DNA of 64,000 nt. It comes from JALZVT01 sp964519335. Lineage in GTDB: Bacteria; Pseudomonadota; Gammaproteobacteria; Pseudomonadales; Azotimanducaceae. The DNA lies in contig CAZFIA010000006.1 in assembly GCA_964519335.1 (NCBI GenBank), forward strand, positions 9,541-73,540. The letters are read 5' to 3'. The translations under genes were made by a program, and so were the position numbers. Within the stretch, counting starts at the first letter, position 1. The number at the start of each line of letters is the position of its first letter. The notes beneath the pieces were generated by a model that worked only from the letters and a program-made list of their open reading frames with translations, ran no database searches and was not told where the DNA came from. Shown in pieces: positions 41,453 through 49,637 of the stretch.

Positions 41453-41468
41453 TAAATTGTGGAATAAC

Positions 41469-42638
41469 TCACACAGAATTTAGCTTGGAAAGCCCGTCGG
41501 TCAGTGTTTTGTGGAAGTGCGCAATACCTGTCTCAAAGCGACCGTAGGTGAAATACTCGTTCGCTCCGCTTTGTAATCCTAACTGAATGGCTTGCACAGC
41601 CGCCTGATCCTCTTTCAATCCCTGTTCGGCAACAAAGCTAGAGTCGCGTTTTGCCCGGGCCAGTTTTTGTTCCGGTGTGTCGGAGTGATCTCCTGAATCT
41701 CGATTGGTGAGTCTGTAGGTGATAAATCGCGTGCGGGTGGGTGTGAGTGGCTCTGCGATTGAAATACTGGTGTGGCTCGACAGCACCGCTACTGTGACGT
41801 TTGGGTAGAGCTGATAGGTGTAGGTGACCAGTCCGTCGATGCGGCGCTCTTCTGGGGGTACCTCTCGTAGTTTTTCGATACGTCGAAAGGGAAAGGTAAC
41901 CCTCGAGTTCAACCCAAACAGCTCGACGACGGTGAGATTGTCATAGCCGTAAGGATAGAAGGTCTCGGGATGCGTGGGTTTGATGTGGTAACCCTCAAGA
42001 GTCGCCTCGGCGTTCAACTTCCAGTTCACATCGTCGATTTTTTCGCTGGCTTCAAACAACTCCTGCTCTGGAGAAATTAGATCAAACAGGTTTTCGAGTG
42101 TCCCGCGGCCAACGGGTTCGTCTTGAGTGACAAACACCAGGCCGTGGCGTTCCTCGACAGTTACCGGCACTAGAGAAAAGTCTTCTTTATTAACCTGTGG
42201 GAAGCCCCGGTCGTGCGGAATGTGGCTGAGCTTGCCGTCCAGTCGATAGGCCCAGCCGTGGTAATTGCAAACCAGCACCTTGGCGCAGCCGCTGCCTTGA
42301 GCGACCTGCATGCCACGATGCCGACAGGCATTTCGAAAGCCGCGAACGGTGCCGTCACTGCCGCGAACGACAACCAGAGGTGTCCCAGCGGCACTGCGCG
42401 CAACGTAGGAGCCCGGATCGGGGAGAGCGGCGGATGGGCAGAACACGGTGGGCACCTGACGCATGAGCTGTAACTCAGCCTCCAGGCGCTCTTGCGAGTG
42501 ATAGTTACTCGTGGGCTCTTGCCAAAGCAAGTCACCCTCATCGGTGGTGCCGTTGTCGATGTGCGAGAACACCCGTTCGATTACCTCGGCGTCGCTGAGC
42601 AACGGACTGTTCAGTGGCTTGTTCAGTGGGCTGTTCAT
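41469..42638 (-). CDS. Rieske non-heme iron oxygenase, alpha subunit
   Basis: 389 residues. Rieske [2Fe-2S] site CRHRGM (C105, H107) and CNYHGW (C124, H127); mononuclear iron site EGYHIKPTH (H218, H223) with a later Asp in the family. Aromatic-ring-hydroxylating or demethylating type. The N-terminus carries a short repeat (SPLNKPLNSPL). The reductase and ferredoxin partners are not in this window. The ATG overlaps by one base the stop of the selenoprotein candidate (TAATG), so translation is coupled. Confidence 0.9.
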   Translation of the reverse strand: MNSPLNKPLNSPLLSDAEVIERVFSHIDNGTTDEGDLLWQEPTSNYHSQERLEAELQLMRQVPTVFCPSAALPDPGSYVARSAAGTPLVVVRGSDGTVRGFRNACRHRGMQVAQGSGCAKVLVCNYHGWAYRLDGKLSHIPHDRGFPQVNKEDFSLVPVTVEERHGLVFVTQDEPVGRGTLENLFDLISPEQELFEASEKIDDVNWKLNAEATLEGYHIKPTHPETFYPYGYDNLTVVELFGLNSRVTFPFRRIEKLREVPPEERRIDGLVTYTYQLYPNVTVAVLSSHTSISIAEPLTPTRTRFITYRLTNRDSGDHSDTPEQKLARAKRDSSFVAEQGLKEDQAAVQAIQLGLQSGANEYFTYGRFETGIAHFHKTLTDGLSKLNSV

Positions 42639-43369
42639 TAATGCTGCTCCCCGGCATTGTTTTGCAGATTCTTGTTGCGCACCTCGGTTGCTTTCTCTAC
42701 TAAACGCATGAGCACTTCGTAGGGTTGTGCGCCAGGCACACCCATCCCTTGGGCAACAAAAGTAGGCACGCCGGTGACGCCATGGTCCTGAGACTTCGCC
42801 CAGTCTGCATCTACAGCGGCAGAGAATTCGCGCGATTCAAGTACGGTGCGCGCTTTGTCTGCGGGTAAACCGACGCCCTTCGCGATCGCCACCAGTTCGT
42901 CGATATTGCTGATATCCCGGCCATCTACAAAATACGCGCGATAGAGCGCGTCATGCAGGCGATCACCGGGAGTTTCTTCAGTGACGGAAGTATCTTTAAG
43001 TAAACTGTCCCCGTATTTGTCGCCCCATGTGCCGAGTTCCTGGGCCAGGCGACTGTTGTAGGTGTGGGTTCGTTTGCCGTAAGGCAAGCCCTCGGCAGCC
43101 ATCTCGGCGCTCATGCGGCTATGCATCGCATCGAGATCGACACCGCGGCCGCGAAACATATCCGCAATACTGCGGCCGTTTGGTGGCGTGTTGGGATGCA
43201 ACGGGAAGTGCACCCAGTTGATTTTCACACCGTAGTCTTTTTTGAGTTTTTCAATACGCCCGGTACTGAGATAACACCAGGGTCAGACGTAGTCGGTAAA
43301 AACATCAATCTCGAGGGGGTCTGAAATCGATGCAGGCTCTGTTTTTTGATCGGTATTCTTCTCGGTCAT
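42638..43369 (-). CDS. FrnE/DsbA-family thioredoxin-fold protein, probable selenoprotein (UPWC)
   Basis: The apparent 196-residue frame (start 43228) lacks the active site. Reading upstream in frame gives a full 243-residue FrnE-like protein from ATG 43369, with GGGAGG upstream, interrupted only by TGA at 43285-43283 (codon 29). The context DYV-TGA-PWCYLS is the family's CxxC, so TGA replaces the first Cys exactly, the mark of selenocysteine. FrnE-like proteins are thiol-disulfide oxidoreductases/isomerases related to DsbA. Directly after the TGA the mRNA can form a GC-rich hairpin (43282-43276 with 43264-43259, one bulged U). No Sec machinery is in the window. Coupled to the downstream Rieske oxygenase. 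Confidence 0.8.
43259..43282 (-). promoter_or_regulatory. Hairpin directly after the in-frame TGA, SECIS candidate
   Basis: Stem CCC-(bulged U)-GGU (43282-43276) with ACC-GGG (43264-43259), apical region beginning with G at 43275, extendable by G.U, U.G and U-A pairs. It begins immediately after the TGA, closer than in E. coli fdhF. Bacterial SECIS elements are loose in sequence, so folding must be computed. Confidence 0.4.
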
Positions 43370-43584
43370 ACAACCTCCCAGGTTCGCTCCCCTGACCTTA
43401 ACAGTTTCGGCTTTGGTCGGCAGCCTCAGCTAAAACGTGCTCTGGTTCGCACAATTTATTGGACCAGTTCAAAGCTTTCATCAGTGTTGCAAATGGTCTT
43501 GAAAATTCATCTGTTTGTCATAGGGTTAGGTGTCCTTACCGGTTAGGATGGCGGCCTCAATTTGTCCCCCAGGGTTGCCTTCTA

Positions 43585-45012
43585 ATGGCTGCAGTTCTCT
43601 CTGGCGTTCGCAGCGCTGATGGTTTTCGAAATAGCGTCAACACGATGTTCGATCGGGCGGCAGCCGGGCTCGATCTCTCGCCGGGTCTCATTCAAAAGAT
43701 TCGAGTCTGTAACTCCACCTATACCGTCCGTTTTGGGGTCCGCTTGCGCGGCGAGATTCATACGTTTGTCGGCTACAGGGCGGTGCACTCCGAGCACATG
43801 GAACCAGTAAAAGGCGGTATCCGTTTTTCGCAAGCCGTGAACCAGGATGAGGTCGAAGCGTTGGCTGCGCTCATGACCTTCAAGTGCGCGCTAGTAGAAA
43901 CACCCTTTGGTGGATCTAAAGGTGGGTTGTGTATTAATCCGGGTGATTGGGAAGTGCACGAGCTCGAACGCATTACCCGTCGATTTGCCTACGAACTTGC
44001 CAAGCGCGATCTAATCAGTCCGTCACAGAACGTCCCGGCGCCCGACATGGGTACCGGCGAGCGTGAGATGGCCTGGATTGCAGATGAATATCGCCGTCTT
44101 AATCCGACAGACATCGACAGCTCAGCCTGTGTCACCGGTAAGCCGGTTGGAAAGGGCGGTATTGCCGGTCGTGTCGAAGCGACGGGACGTGGCGTGCAGT
44201 ATGCGTTGCGCTCTTTGTTTCGTTATCCTGAGGACCTGGCAGAAGCCGGTCTATCTGGTTCGCTCGAAGGTAAGCGCATCATAGTGCAGGGCCTCGGAAA
44301 CGTGGGCTTCCACGCCGCTAAGTGCCTGTCTGAAGAAGACGGCGTACTTGTTGTTGGTGTGATCGAGCGAGATGGTGCCATTGTCGATGATTCTGGTATC
44401 AATATTCAAAAGTTGCGTGATCACATCGATAGCGAAGGCGGTATCACCGAATACCCAGAGGGTCGCTATGTCAAAGATGGCAAGCAGGTGTTACTGAAAG
44501 ACTGTGATGTGCTTATCCCGGCTGCGGTAGAGGGGGTTATTGATACCCACAACGCGGCGCAAATCTCCGCTCGCATCGTTGTCGAGGCAGCAAACGGCCC
44601 CGTCACGGCCGCAGCTGACGACATCTTGCGGTCTAAAGACGTCCTCATATTGCCAGACATGTACGCCAACGCAGGCGGCGTGACTGTGAGCTATTTTGAG
44701 TGGGTGCGAAACCTGTCTCACATCCGCTTTGGCCGTATGCAGCGCCGCCAGGAAGAGCATAAAGCCAATCTGCTGCTGAACGAGCTACAACGTCAGGGCT
44801 TCCAGTTTCCTCCCGCCTTTGAGCGCGAGTTTACCGAGGGTGCTGATGAGCTTGCTCTGGTGAGATCCGGTCTCGATGACACCATGCGCGGTGCCTACGA
44901 TCGTATGCGCGAAGTCTGGTGGGAAAACGAAAACGTTACCGATTTGCGAATGGCGGCCTACACGGTCTCGATTACGGACATTGCCAAGAGCTACAGCGCT
45001 CTAGGGCTCTAA
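43585..45012 (+). CDS. Glu/Leu/Phe/Val dehydrogenase family (glutamate dehydrogenase)
   Basis: 475 residues from ATG 43585. Family marks: GYRAVHSEHMEPVKGGIRFS, catalytic Lys in FKCALVETPFGGSKGG, PAPDMGTGEREMAW, and the NAD-binding VQGLGNVGFHAAK. Converts glutamate to 2-oxoglutarate with ammonia release, or the reverse. The extra N-terminal frame to 43459 is not needed. Diverges from the selenoprotein candidate; the shared spacer 43370-43584 holds no other gene that I can see. Confidence 0.9.
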   Translation: MAAVLSGVRSADGFRNSVNTMFDRAAAGLDLSPGLIQKIRVCNSTYTVRFGVRLRGEIHTFVGYRAVHSEHMEPVKGGIRFSQAVNQDEVEALAALMTFKCALVETPFGGSKGGLCINPGDWEVHELERITRRFAYELAKRDLISPSQNVPAPDMGTGEREMAWIADEYRRLNPTDIDSSACVTGKPVGKGGIAGRVEATGRGVQYALRSLFRYPEDLAEAGLSGSLEGKRIIVQGLGNVGFHAAKCLSEEDGVLVVGVIERDGAIVDDSGINIQKLRDHIDSEGGITEYPEGRYVKDGKQVLLKDCDVLIPAAVEGVIDTHNAAQISARIVVEAANGPVTAAADDILRSKDVLILPDMYANAGGVTVSYFEWVRNLSHIRFGRMQRRQEEHKANLLLNELQRQGFQFPPAFEREFTEGADELALVRSGLDDTMRGAYDRMREVWWENENVTDLRMAAYTVSITDIAKSYSALGL

Positions 45013-45061
45013 GCTAAGCCAAAGCTTGGCCCGCCCCTACAACCGCATGCAGGGCTGAGTG

Positions 45062-45346
45062 TCAGTCGTCATTCTTGCCGGTTGGTGTTTCTCTTGAGCT
45101 CGAGAGTTTTTGATAAGAGCGTTCGTTGGCCCACCACAGCAGGGCGGCGAACGCGAAGCCCACTAGCATGAACACGATGAAAGCCACGACGGGCATGTCT
45201 GTCTCTTCTACCATGCTGAAGATTCGCGGGATTAAAACCATCAGGGCAAACATGACGAGCCCCAGCACAATGCCGCGTCTGAGCACAAACTGTGTTCGAC
45301 CTATCTGTCGGGACTTTGCCCAGTAGTTTCCCCAGTTGGGTTCCAT
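45062..45346 (-). CDS. Small two-helix membrane protein
   Basis: 94 residues, two hydrophobic segments (about 26-40 and 47-68: VLGLVMFALMVLIPRIF, VAFIVFMLVGFAFAALLWW). The N-terminal WGNYWAKSRQIGRTQFVLRR is basic, so the N-terminus is likely inside. No known domain. It lies after the MFS gene on the same strand. Confidence 0.5.
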   Translation of the reverse strand: MEPNWGNYWAKSRQIGRTQFVLRRGIVLGLVMFALMVLIPRIFSMVEETDMPVVAFIVFMLVGFAFAALLWWANERSYQKLSSSRETPTGKNDD

Positions 45347-45399
45347 GGTGATTTGTTACCTTGCGTTGTTTGGGTTCTTGGTATGTTCTTAAGACTAGC

Positions 45400-46806
45400 T
45401 TAAGCAGTCTGAGCTCTTTCACGCATAAGTTGCTCGGTATCGCTGATGTCACGCCTGATCGTTTTGGCGCCGGCAAAGTATAGACCCGCCGCAATCACGT
45501 TAAATATCAGTGATACGCAGATAGCGTAGCGAAGCGCGAGAATACCCTGTGAGGGCTCGAACATATCGGACATGAATCCAATGAAGAAGGGCCCGAGCCC
45601 CATGCCTATGAGGTTGAGCACAAGCAATAGAATAGCGGAGGCTACTGCTCGCATCCGCAACGTAACCAGTGCCTGGGTCATGGCAAATGATGGCCCGAGG
45701 TACATGCCGCTCAGAACGGCGGCTATGCATAGCGCTGTATACAACACAGGAAAGCTGGGGTGTAAGTAGGTCACCAGCTGAAACGGTACCATTACCAATG
45801 TGGCGATGGCGGGAATCCATAGATACCAACGACGATCCCCCGAACGGTTGAATAACTTGTCGGCCAGGAAACCGCCACCGAAGGTGCCAATTGCACTGAT
45901 GGCTGAGGCCAATGCAACCCAACCGCCGATTTCTGTGCGGCTCATGTCATGCAGGCGTTCCAGAAAGGCTGGGTTCCATGTACTGACGCCGTAACTTACA
46001 AACGCATGCAAACCGCAGGCTAGGCTCATGAAGCAAAACGACGGTTTCTTCAGCAGATGGCCAAACACCTGCCGCATAGAGGGTGATCCTTCGGGCTCTG
46101 CTGCTTGAGTGTCTGCGGCTTCGGACAGACCGCGGGGTGGTTCGCGGAGTGTGAAGAACAAGAGAGCGGCGACGGCAAGGCCGGGAAAACCTACAATGAA
46201 AAAGGTATTGCGCCAGCCGAAGTTGTCAGCGCTCCAACCGCCGAGACCGTAGCCGATCATTGAGCCTATGGGGATGCCTAGCGCGTAGATAGACAGGGCG
46301 GTGGCGCGTTTGTCGATGGGGAAGTAGTCGGAGATTAGTGAATGTGAGGGTGGGCTTGCACCGGCCTCGCCAACACCCACACCAATGCGTGCGATCAAGA
46401 GGTGCCAGAAGTTACCGGCCATTCCGCATAGCGCTGTCATACCGCTCCACACGACTATGGCGATCGACAACACTTTGGTTCGACTCCAGCGATCGGCAAG
46501 CGCGGCTATGGGAATGCCCAGAGTTGAATAGAATAGTGCAAACGCAAGCCCACCAAGGAAGCCAAGCTGGGTGTCATTGAGATCGAGGTCGTGCTTTATA
46601 GGTTCAAGCAGAATGGCGAGAATAGAACGGTCGACAAAGTTAACGATGTAACCGAGCAGTAGAACGAATAGCGCGTAGTTTCTATAGCCTGCGGAAAACC
46701 CCGCTTGCTCATTCGCAGCTATCCCCGGACCTGTTAGGACTGCTGGTTTCGAACTCACCGCTGACTTCAAACTCACCTCCGATTTATCGTGCGGTGTAAC
46801 CACCAT
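45400..46806 (-). CDS. MFS transporter, Spinster type
   Basis: 468 residues with 12 predicted hydrophobic helices. The Spinster-like pattern is seen in NFVDRSILAILLEPIKHDL, LADRWSRTKVL and GVGVGEAGASPPSHSLISDYF. In bacteria these carry lipids, steroids or other hydrophobic acids, but substrates are rarely known. Its ATG lies 23 bases inside the end of the upstream SDR gene on the same strand, so SDR and carrier form an operon. Confidence 0.85.
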   Translation of the reverse strand: MVVTPHDKSEVSLKSAVSSKPAVLTGPGIAANEQAGFSAGYRNYALFVLLLGYIVNFVDRSILAILLEPIKHDLDLNDTQLGFLGGLAFALFYSTLGIPIAALADRWSRTKVLSIAIVVWSGMTALCGMAGNFWHLLIARIGVGVGEAGASPPSHSLISDYFPIDKRATALSIYALGIPIGSMIGYGLGGWSADNFGWRNTFFIVGFPGLAVAALLFFTLREPPRGLSEAADTQAAEPEGSPSMRQVFGHLLKKPSFCFMSLACGLHAFVSYGVSTWNPAFLERLHDMSRTEIGGWVALASAISAIGTFGGGFLADKLFNRSGDRRWYLWIPAIATLVMVPFQLVTYLHPSFPVLYTALCIAAVLSGMYLGPSFAMTQALVTLRMRAVASAILLLVLNLIGMGLGPFFIGFMSDMFEPSQGILALRYAICVSLIFNVIAAGLYFAGAKTIRRDISDTEQLMRERAQTA

Positions 46807-47569
46807 CTACCGGCATCACGATACCGTTTATAAAACTCGCATCGTCGCTTGCAAGAAACGACGCGGCGGCGGCTATTTCCTCCGGCTGGCCTAACCGGCC
46901 CAGAGGATGCAGTGAAACAAGAAAATCTTCACCGCCTTCGGTTTCGCGCATCTCCGCCGTCATGGGGGTTTCTATGTAGCCGGGAGAGATTGCATTAACC
47001 CGTACTCCTTGTGGGCCAAAAGCGATGGCAAATTGTTTGGTTAGTCCGGCAACGCCGTGCTTCGATGCAACGTACGCGCTTGCGGTATCCGGTAAAAGTT
47101 CGTCTTCAGGTTCGACTTCTGCTTCAGGATCTTCGCCCGGGCCAACCAGACCCACCAGACCTGCGACGGAAGACGTGTTGATGATGGCGCCGCCACCGTT
47201 CTCTGCGATAAAGGGCGCGCCGTGCTGCAAGGCGTGGGCGACACCCGTCAGGTTGACGGCGATGATAGCGTTCCAGGTTGCATCTGTTGCGATACCTGCA
47301 TTGTTAAACATAACCTGCAGGCCACCCAGCTCACTGGCGGTGCTTTCGAGGGCAGCGATGGTTGCTGATTCGGAGGTGACATCCAGTCCTAGCGAGGCTG
47401 CCTTGCCGCCTTCCTGATGAATCATGGCGGCGGTGAGTGCGGCCCCCTCGTCGTCGATATCGGCACACATTACGGCGCTGCCGTCGCTTGCAAAGCGCAA
47501 CGCGCTCGCGCGGCCGATGCCGCTGGCGGCGCCGGTAATCAGCGCCACTTTGTCGTTCAATCGACCCAT
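46784..47569 (-). CDS. SDR family oxidoreductase with acidic insertion
   Basis: 261 residues. Motifs: ITGAASGIGRAS, MFNNAGIA, catalytic Ser in NTSSVAG, YVASKHG, and SPGYIETPM. Between the Ser and Tyr-Lys motifs it carries an unusual ~19-residue acidic insert (PGEDPEAEVEPEDELL) over the active-site entrance. The acidic loop may limit substrate access. NAD is likely since an Asp (ADIDDEG) follows beta-2. Operon with the Spinster MFS carrier downstream; diverges from another SDR gene. Confidence 0.85.
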   Translation of the reverse strand: MGRLNDKVALITGAASGIGRASALRFASDGSAVMCADIDDEGAALTAAMIHQEGGKAASLGLDVTSESATIAALESTASELGGLQVMFNNAGIATDATWNAIIAVNLTGVAHALQHGAPFIAENGGGAIINTSSVAGLVGLVGPGEDPEAEVEPEDELLPDTASAYVASKHGVAGLTKQFAIAFGPQGVRVNAISPGYIETPMTAEMRETEGGEDFLVSLHPLGRLGQPEEIAAAASFLASDDASFINGIVMPVDGGYTAR

Positions 47570-47669
47570 TAGACTTCTCCCCTATACAGCCTCAGCTGCT
47601 CATTATACCGCGTTCACGGCACGCGGTCTATGCGGCTCCCAAGCTTGACTCTGGGGCCTTCCGGCAGCG

Positions 47670-47723
47670 CCTGACCCCTTGTCAGGGTGTGCCTCAGCCC
47701 GACGTCAGTGGTATTGTCAGGGT
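47670..47723. promoter_or_regulatory. Repeated TTGTCAGGGT sites, operator-like
   Basis: TTGTCAGGGT occurs at 47679-47688 and 47714-47723 (35 bases apart). The first copy forms a perfect inverted repeat CCTGAC-N5-GTCAGG with 47670-47675. All lie in the 198-base divergent spacer between two SDR genes. This looks like a regulator binding region; no regulator gene is adjacent. Confidence 0.45.
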
Positions 47724-47767
47724 AGGGATATCGGACAAGACACCAGATACAAAGAAGGGGTAGTAAC

Positions 47768-48445
47768 ATGGCTAACGTACTGATAACAGGCGCTAACCGG
47801 GGTATTGGGCTGGCATTGGCCCAGCATTACGTCAAGGCAGGCCACAGCGTTATTGGCTGCGTGCGCGATCCAGATGCGGCGAAGGATCTAAAAACGCTGT
47901 CTGGCGTAACAGTTGAGCAGATGGACGTGGGCGACCCGGCCTCGGTCACCGCCGCTGCAGGTCGCGTGGGCGCCCAGCCCATAGACATATTAATCAACAA
48001 TGCCGGCGCCACAGGCGGCGGCGCACAGTCGCTCGATGACCTTGATATAGATGCCTGGCACCAGGCGCTTGATGTCAACACCATTGGCCCGCTGCTGGTT
48101 GCGCGCGATTTCAAAAACAATCTGGCGGCTAGCGGTAATGGCAAGCTGATGACCCTCACCAGCCAGTTAGCGGCCTCGACCTGGCCCATGGGCGGTATGT
48201 ACATCTATGGCTCAACCAAAGCAGGGCTCAGTCGCGCATTTGTCAGCCTGTCGATCGATTGGAGAGACGAGCCAATTACCGTTGGGCTGATGCATCCTGG
48301 TTGGGTTCAGACGGACATGGGTGGCCCGCAAGCGGAGATAACCCCCGACGAATCTGCGGCTGGCATCATCTCGGTTATCGACTCGATGACCAAAGCGGAC
48401 TCAGGCAACTTCTACAAGTGGAACGGCGAGAAGCACCCGTTCTAA
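47768..48445 (+). CDS. SDR family oxidoreductase (short, CsgA-like)
   Basis: 225 residues. Motifs: ITGANRGIGLALA, LINNAGATGG, catalytic Ser in LTSQLAAST, YGSTKAGLSR, and LMHPGWVQTDMGG. The type is that of the C-factor/CsgA-like SDRs (short loops, GWVQTDMGG). NAD(P) dependence is likely; substrate unknown. Followed 53 bases later by an MDR oxidoreductase. Divergent from the SDR-MFS operon. Confidence 0.85.
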   Translation: MANVLITGANRGIGLALAQHYVKAGHSVIGCVRDPDAAKDLKTLSGVTVEQMDVGDPASVTAAAGRVGAQPIDILINNAGATGGGAQSLDDLDIDAWHQALDVNTIGPLLVARDFKNNLAASGNGKLMTLTSQLAASTWPMGGMYIYGSTKAGLSRAFVSLSIDWRDEPITVGLMHPGWVQTDMGGPQAEITPDESAAGIISVIDSMTKADSGNFYKWNGEKHPF

Positions 48446-48498
48446 GAACCCTTCTTTCCACGTTTCATTTTCTAGAACTATTTAATTAGGAATTTACT

Positions 48499-49632
48499 AT
48501 GGCTGACCAACAACTACAGCTGCGTTCAACCGTTTCAACCGACGGCAAGCTGACCCTCGATCTTGCACAAATCGATGTACCAGAACTGAAATCAGAAGAA
48601 GTGCTGGTGCGCGTCGATGCCTCGCCCATTAATCCATCAGACCTCGGTTTGCTGTTTGGTATGGCGGATATGACAACAGCAAAACAATCAGGCTCCGATA
48701 CATCGCCTGTAATCACCGCTGATGTACCGCCAAATATAGTAAAAGGTCTTGCGGCGCGACTAGATCAATCGCTGCCAGTAGGTAACGAAGGTGGCGGTGT
48801 AGTCGTTGCTGCTGGTGAGTCGGAACTTGCTCAGTCATTGCTGGGTAAAACGGTTGGTATTCTTGGTGGGGCCATGTACACCCAGTTTCGGGCGCTGAAA
48901 GCGAAGCAGTGTCTGGTGATGCCCGAAGGTACGACTGGAGCGGAGGCAGCATCCTGTTTTGTCAATCCGCTGACAGCGCTGGGCATGACCGAGACCATGA
49001 AGGCAGAAGGCCACAAGGCGCTTGTGCATACGGCAGCGGCATCAAACCTTGGGCAAATGCTCAACAAGATTTGTTTGGCCGATGGCATTGAGCTTGTGAA
49101 TATTGTTCGCAAGCAGGAGCAGGTGGATGTGCTAAAGGCCATTGGCGCCAAACATGTATGCAATACAAGCGACGGTGACTTCATGGAACAGCTCACCAAC
49201 GCGCTTGCTGAAACCGGTGCAACCGTTGCGTTTGACGCAACAGGTGGAGGGCCACTCGCGGGTCAGATTCTTACCGCCATGGAACGTGCTGCCAATATGA
49301 CAGCCAAAGAATACAGCCGTTACGGATCTACAACTCACAAACAGGTCTATATCTACGGTGGGCTTGACCGCCGCCCCACAGAGTTTAATCGCAACTTTGG
49401 CATGGCCTGGGGTGTGGGTGGCTGGTTGCTTACGCCGTTTCTGCAAGAGATTGGGTTTGAAAAAGCAGAGGCTCTGCGACAGCGCGTAGCGAGCGAAATC
49501 AAAACTACGTTTGCAAGCTCTTACACGGCGGAAGTATCGCTTGCAGAAGCGCTTAGTCTTGATGCTTTAGCCACCTATGGTAAGCAAGCCACCGGTGAGA
49601 AGTACCTGATTAATCCCAACAAGGGGCTTTAG
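48499..49632 (+). CDS. MDR family zinc-type dehydrogenase/quinone oxidoreductase
   Basis: 377 residues of the medium-chain dehydrogenase superfamily: SPINPSDLGLLFG, PVGNEGGGVVVAAG, VHTAAASNLGQML and a late FDATGGGPLAGQI in the nucleotide-binding domain. The cofactor-binding glycine pattern is loose. No catalytic zinc Cys cluster is evident, so a quinone-oxidoreductase-like or alkenal/enoyl reductase role is more likely than alcohol dehydrogenase. Confidence 0.75.
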   Translation: MADQQLQLRSTVSTDGKLTLDLAQIDVPELKSEEVLVRVDASPINPSDLGLLFGMADMTTAKQSGSDTSPVITADVPPNIVKGLAARLDQSLPVGNEGGGVVVAAGESELAQSLLGKTVGILGGAMYTQFRALKAKQCLVMPEGTTGAEAASCFVNPLTALGMTETMKAEGHKALVHTAAASNLGQMLNKICLADGIELVNIVRKQEQVDVLKAIGAKHVCNTSDGDFMEQLTNALAETGATVAFDATGGGPLAGQILTAMERAANMTAKEYSRYGSTTHKQVYIYGGLDRRPTEFNRNFGMAWGVGGWLLTPFLQEIGFEKAEALRQRVASEIKTTFASSYTAEVSLAEALSLDALATYGKQATGEKYLINPNKGL

Positions 49633-49637
49633 ACAAC

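Noticed and set aside
45018..45030. GCCAA-AGC-TTGGC hairpin after the glutamate dehydrogenase
   Set aside because: Only five base pairs with a three-base loop and no T tract, so too weak to call a terminator.
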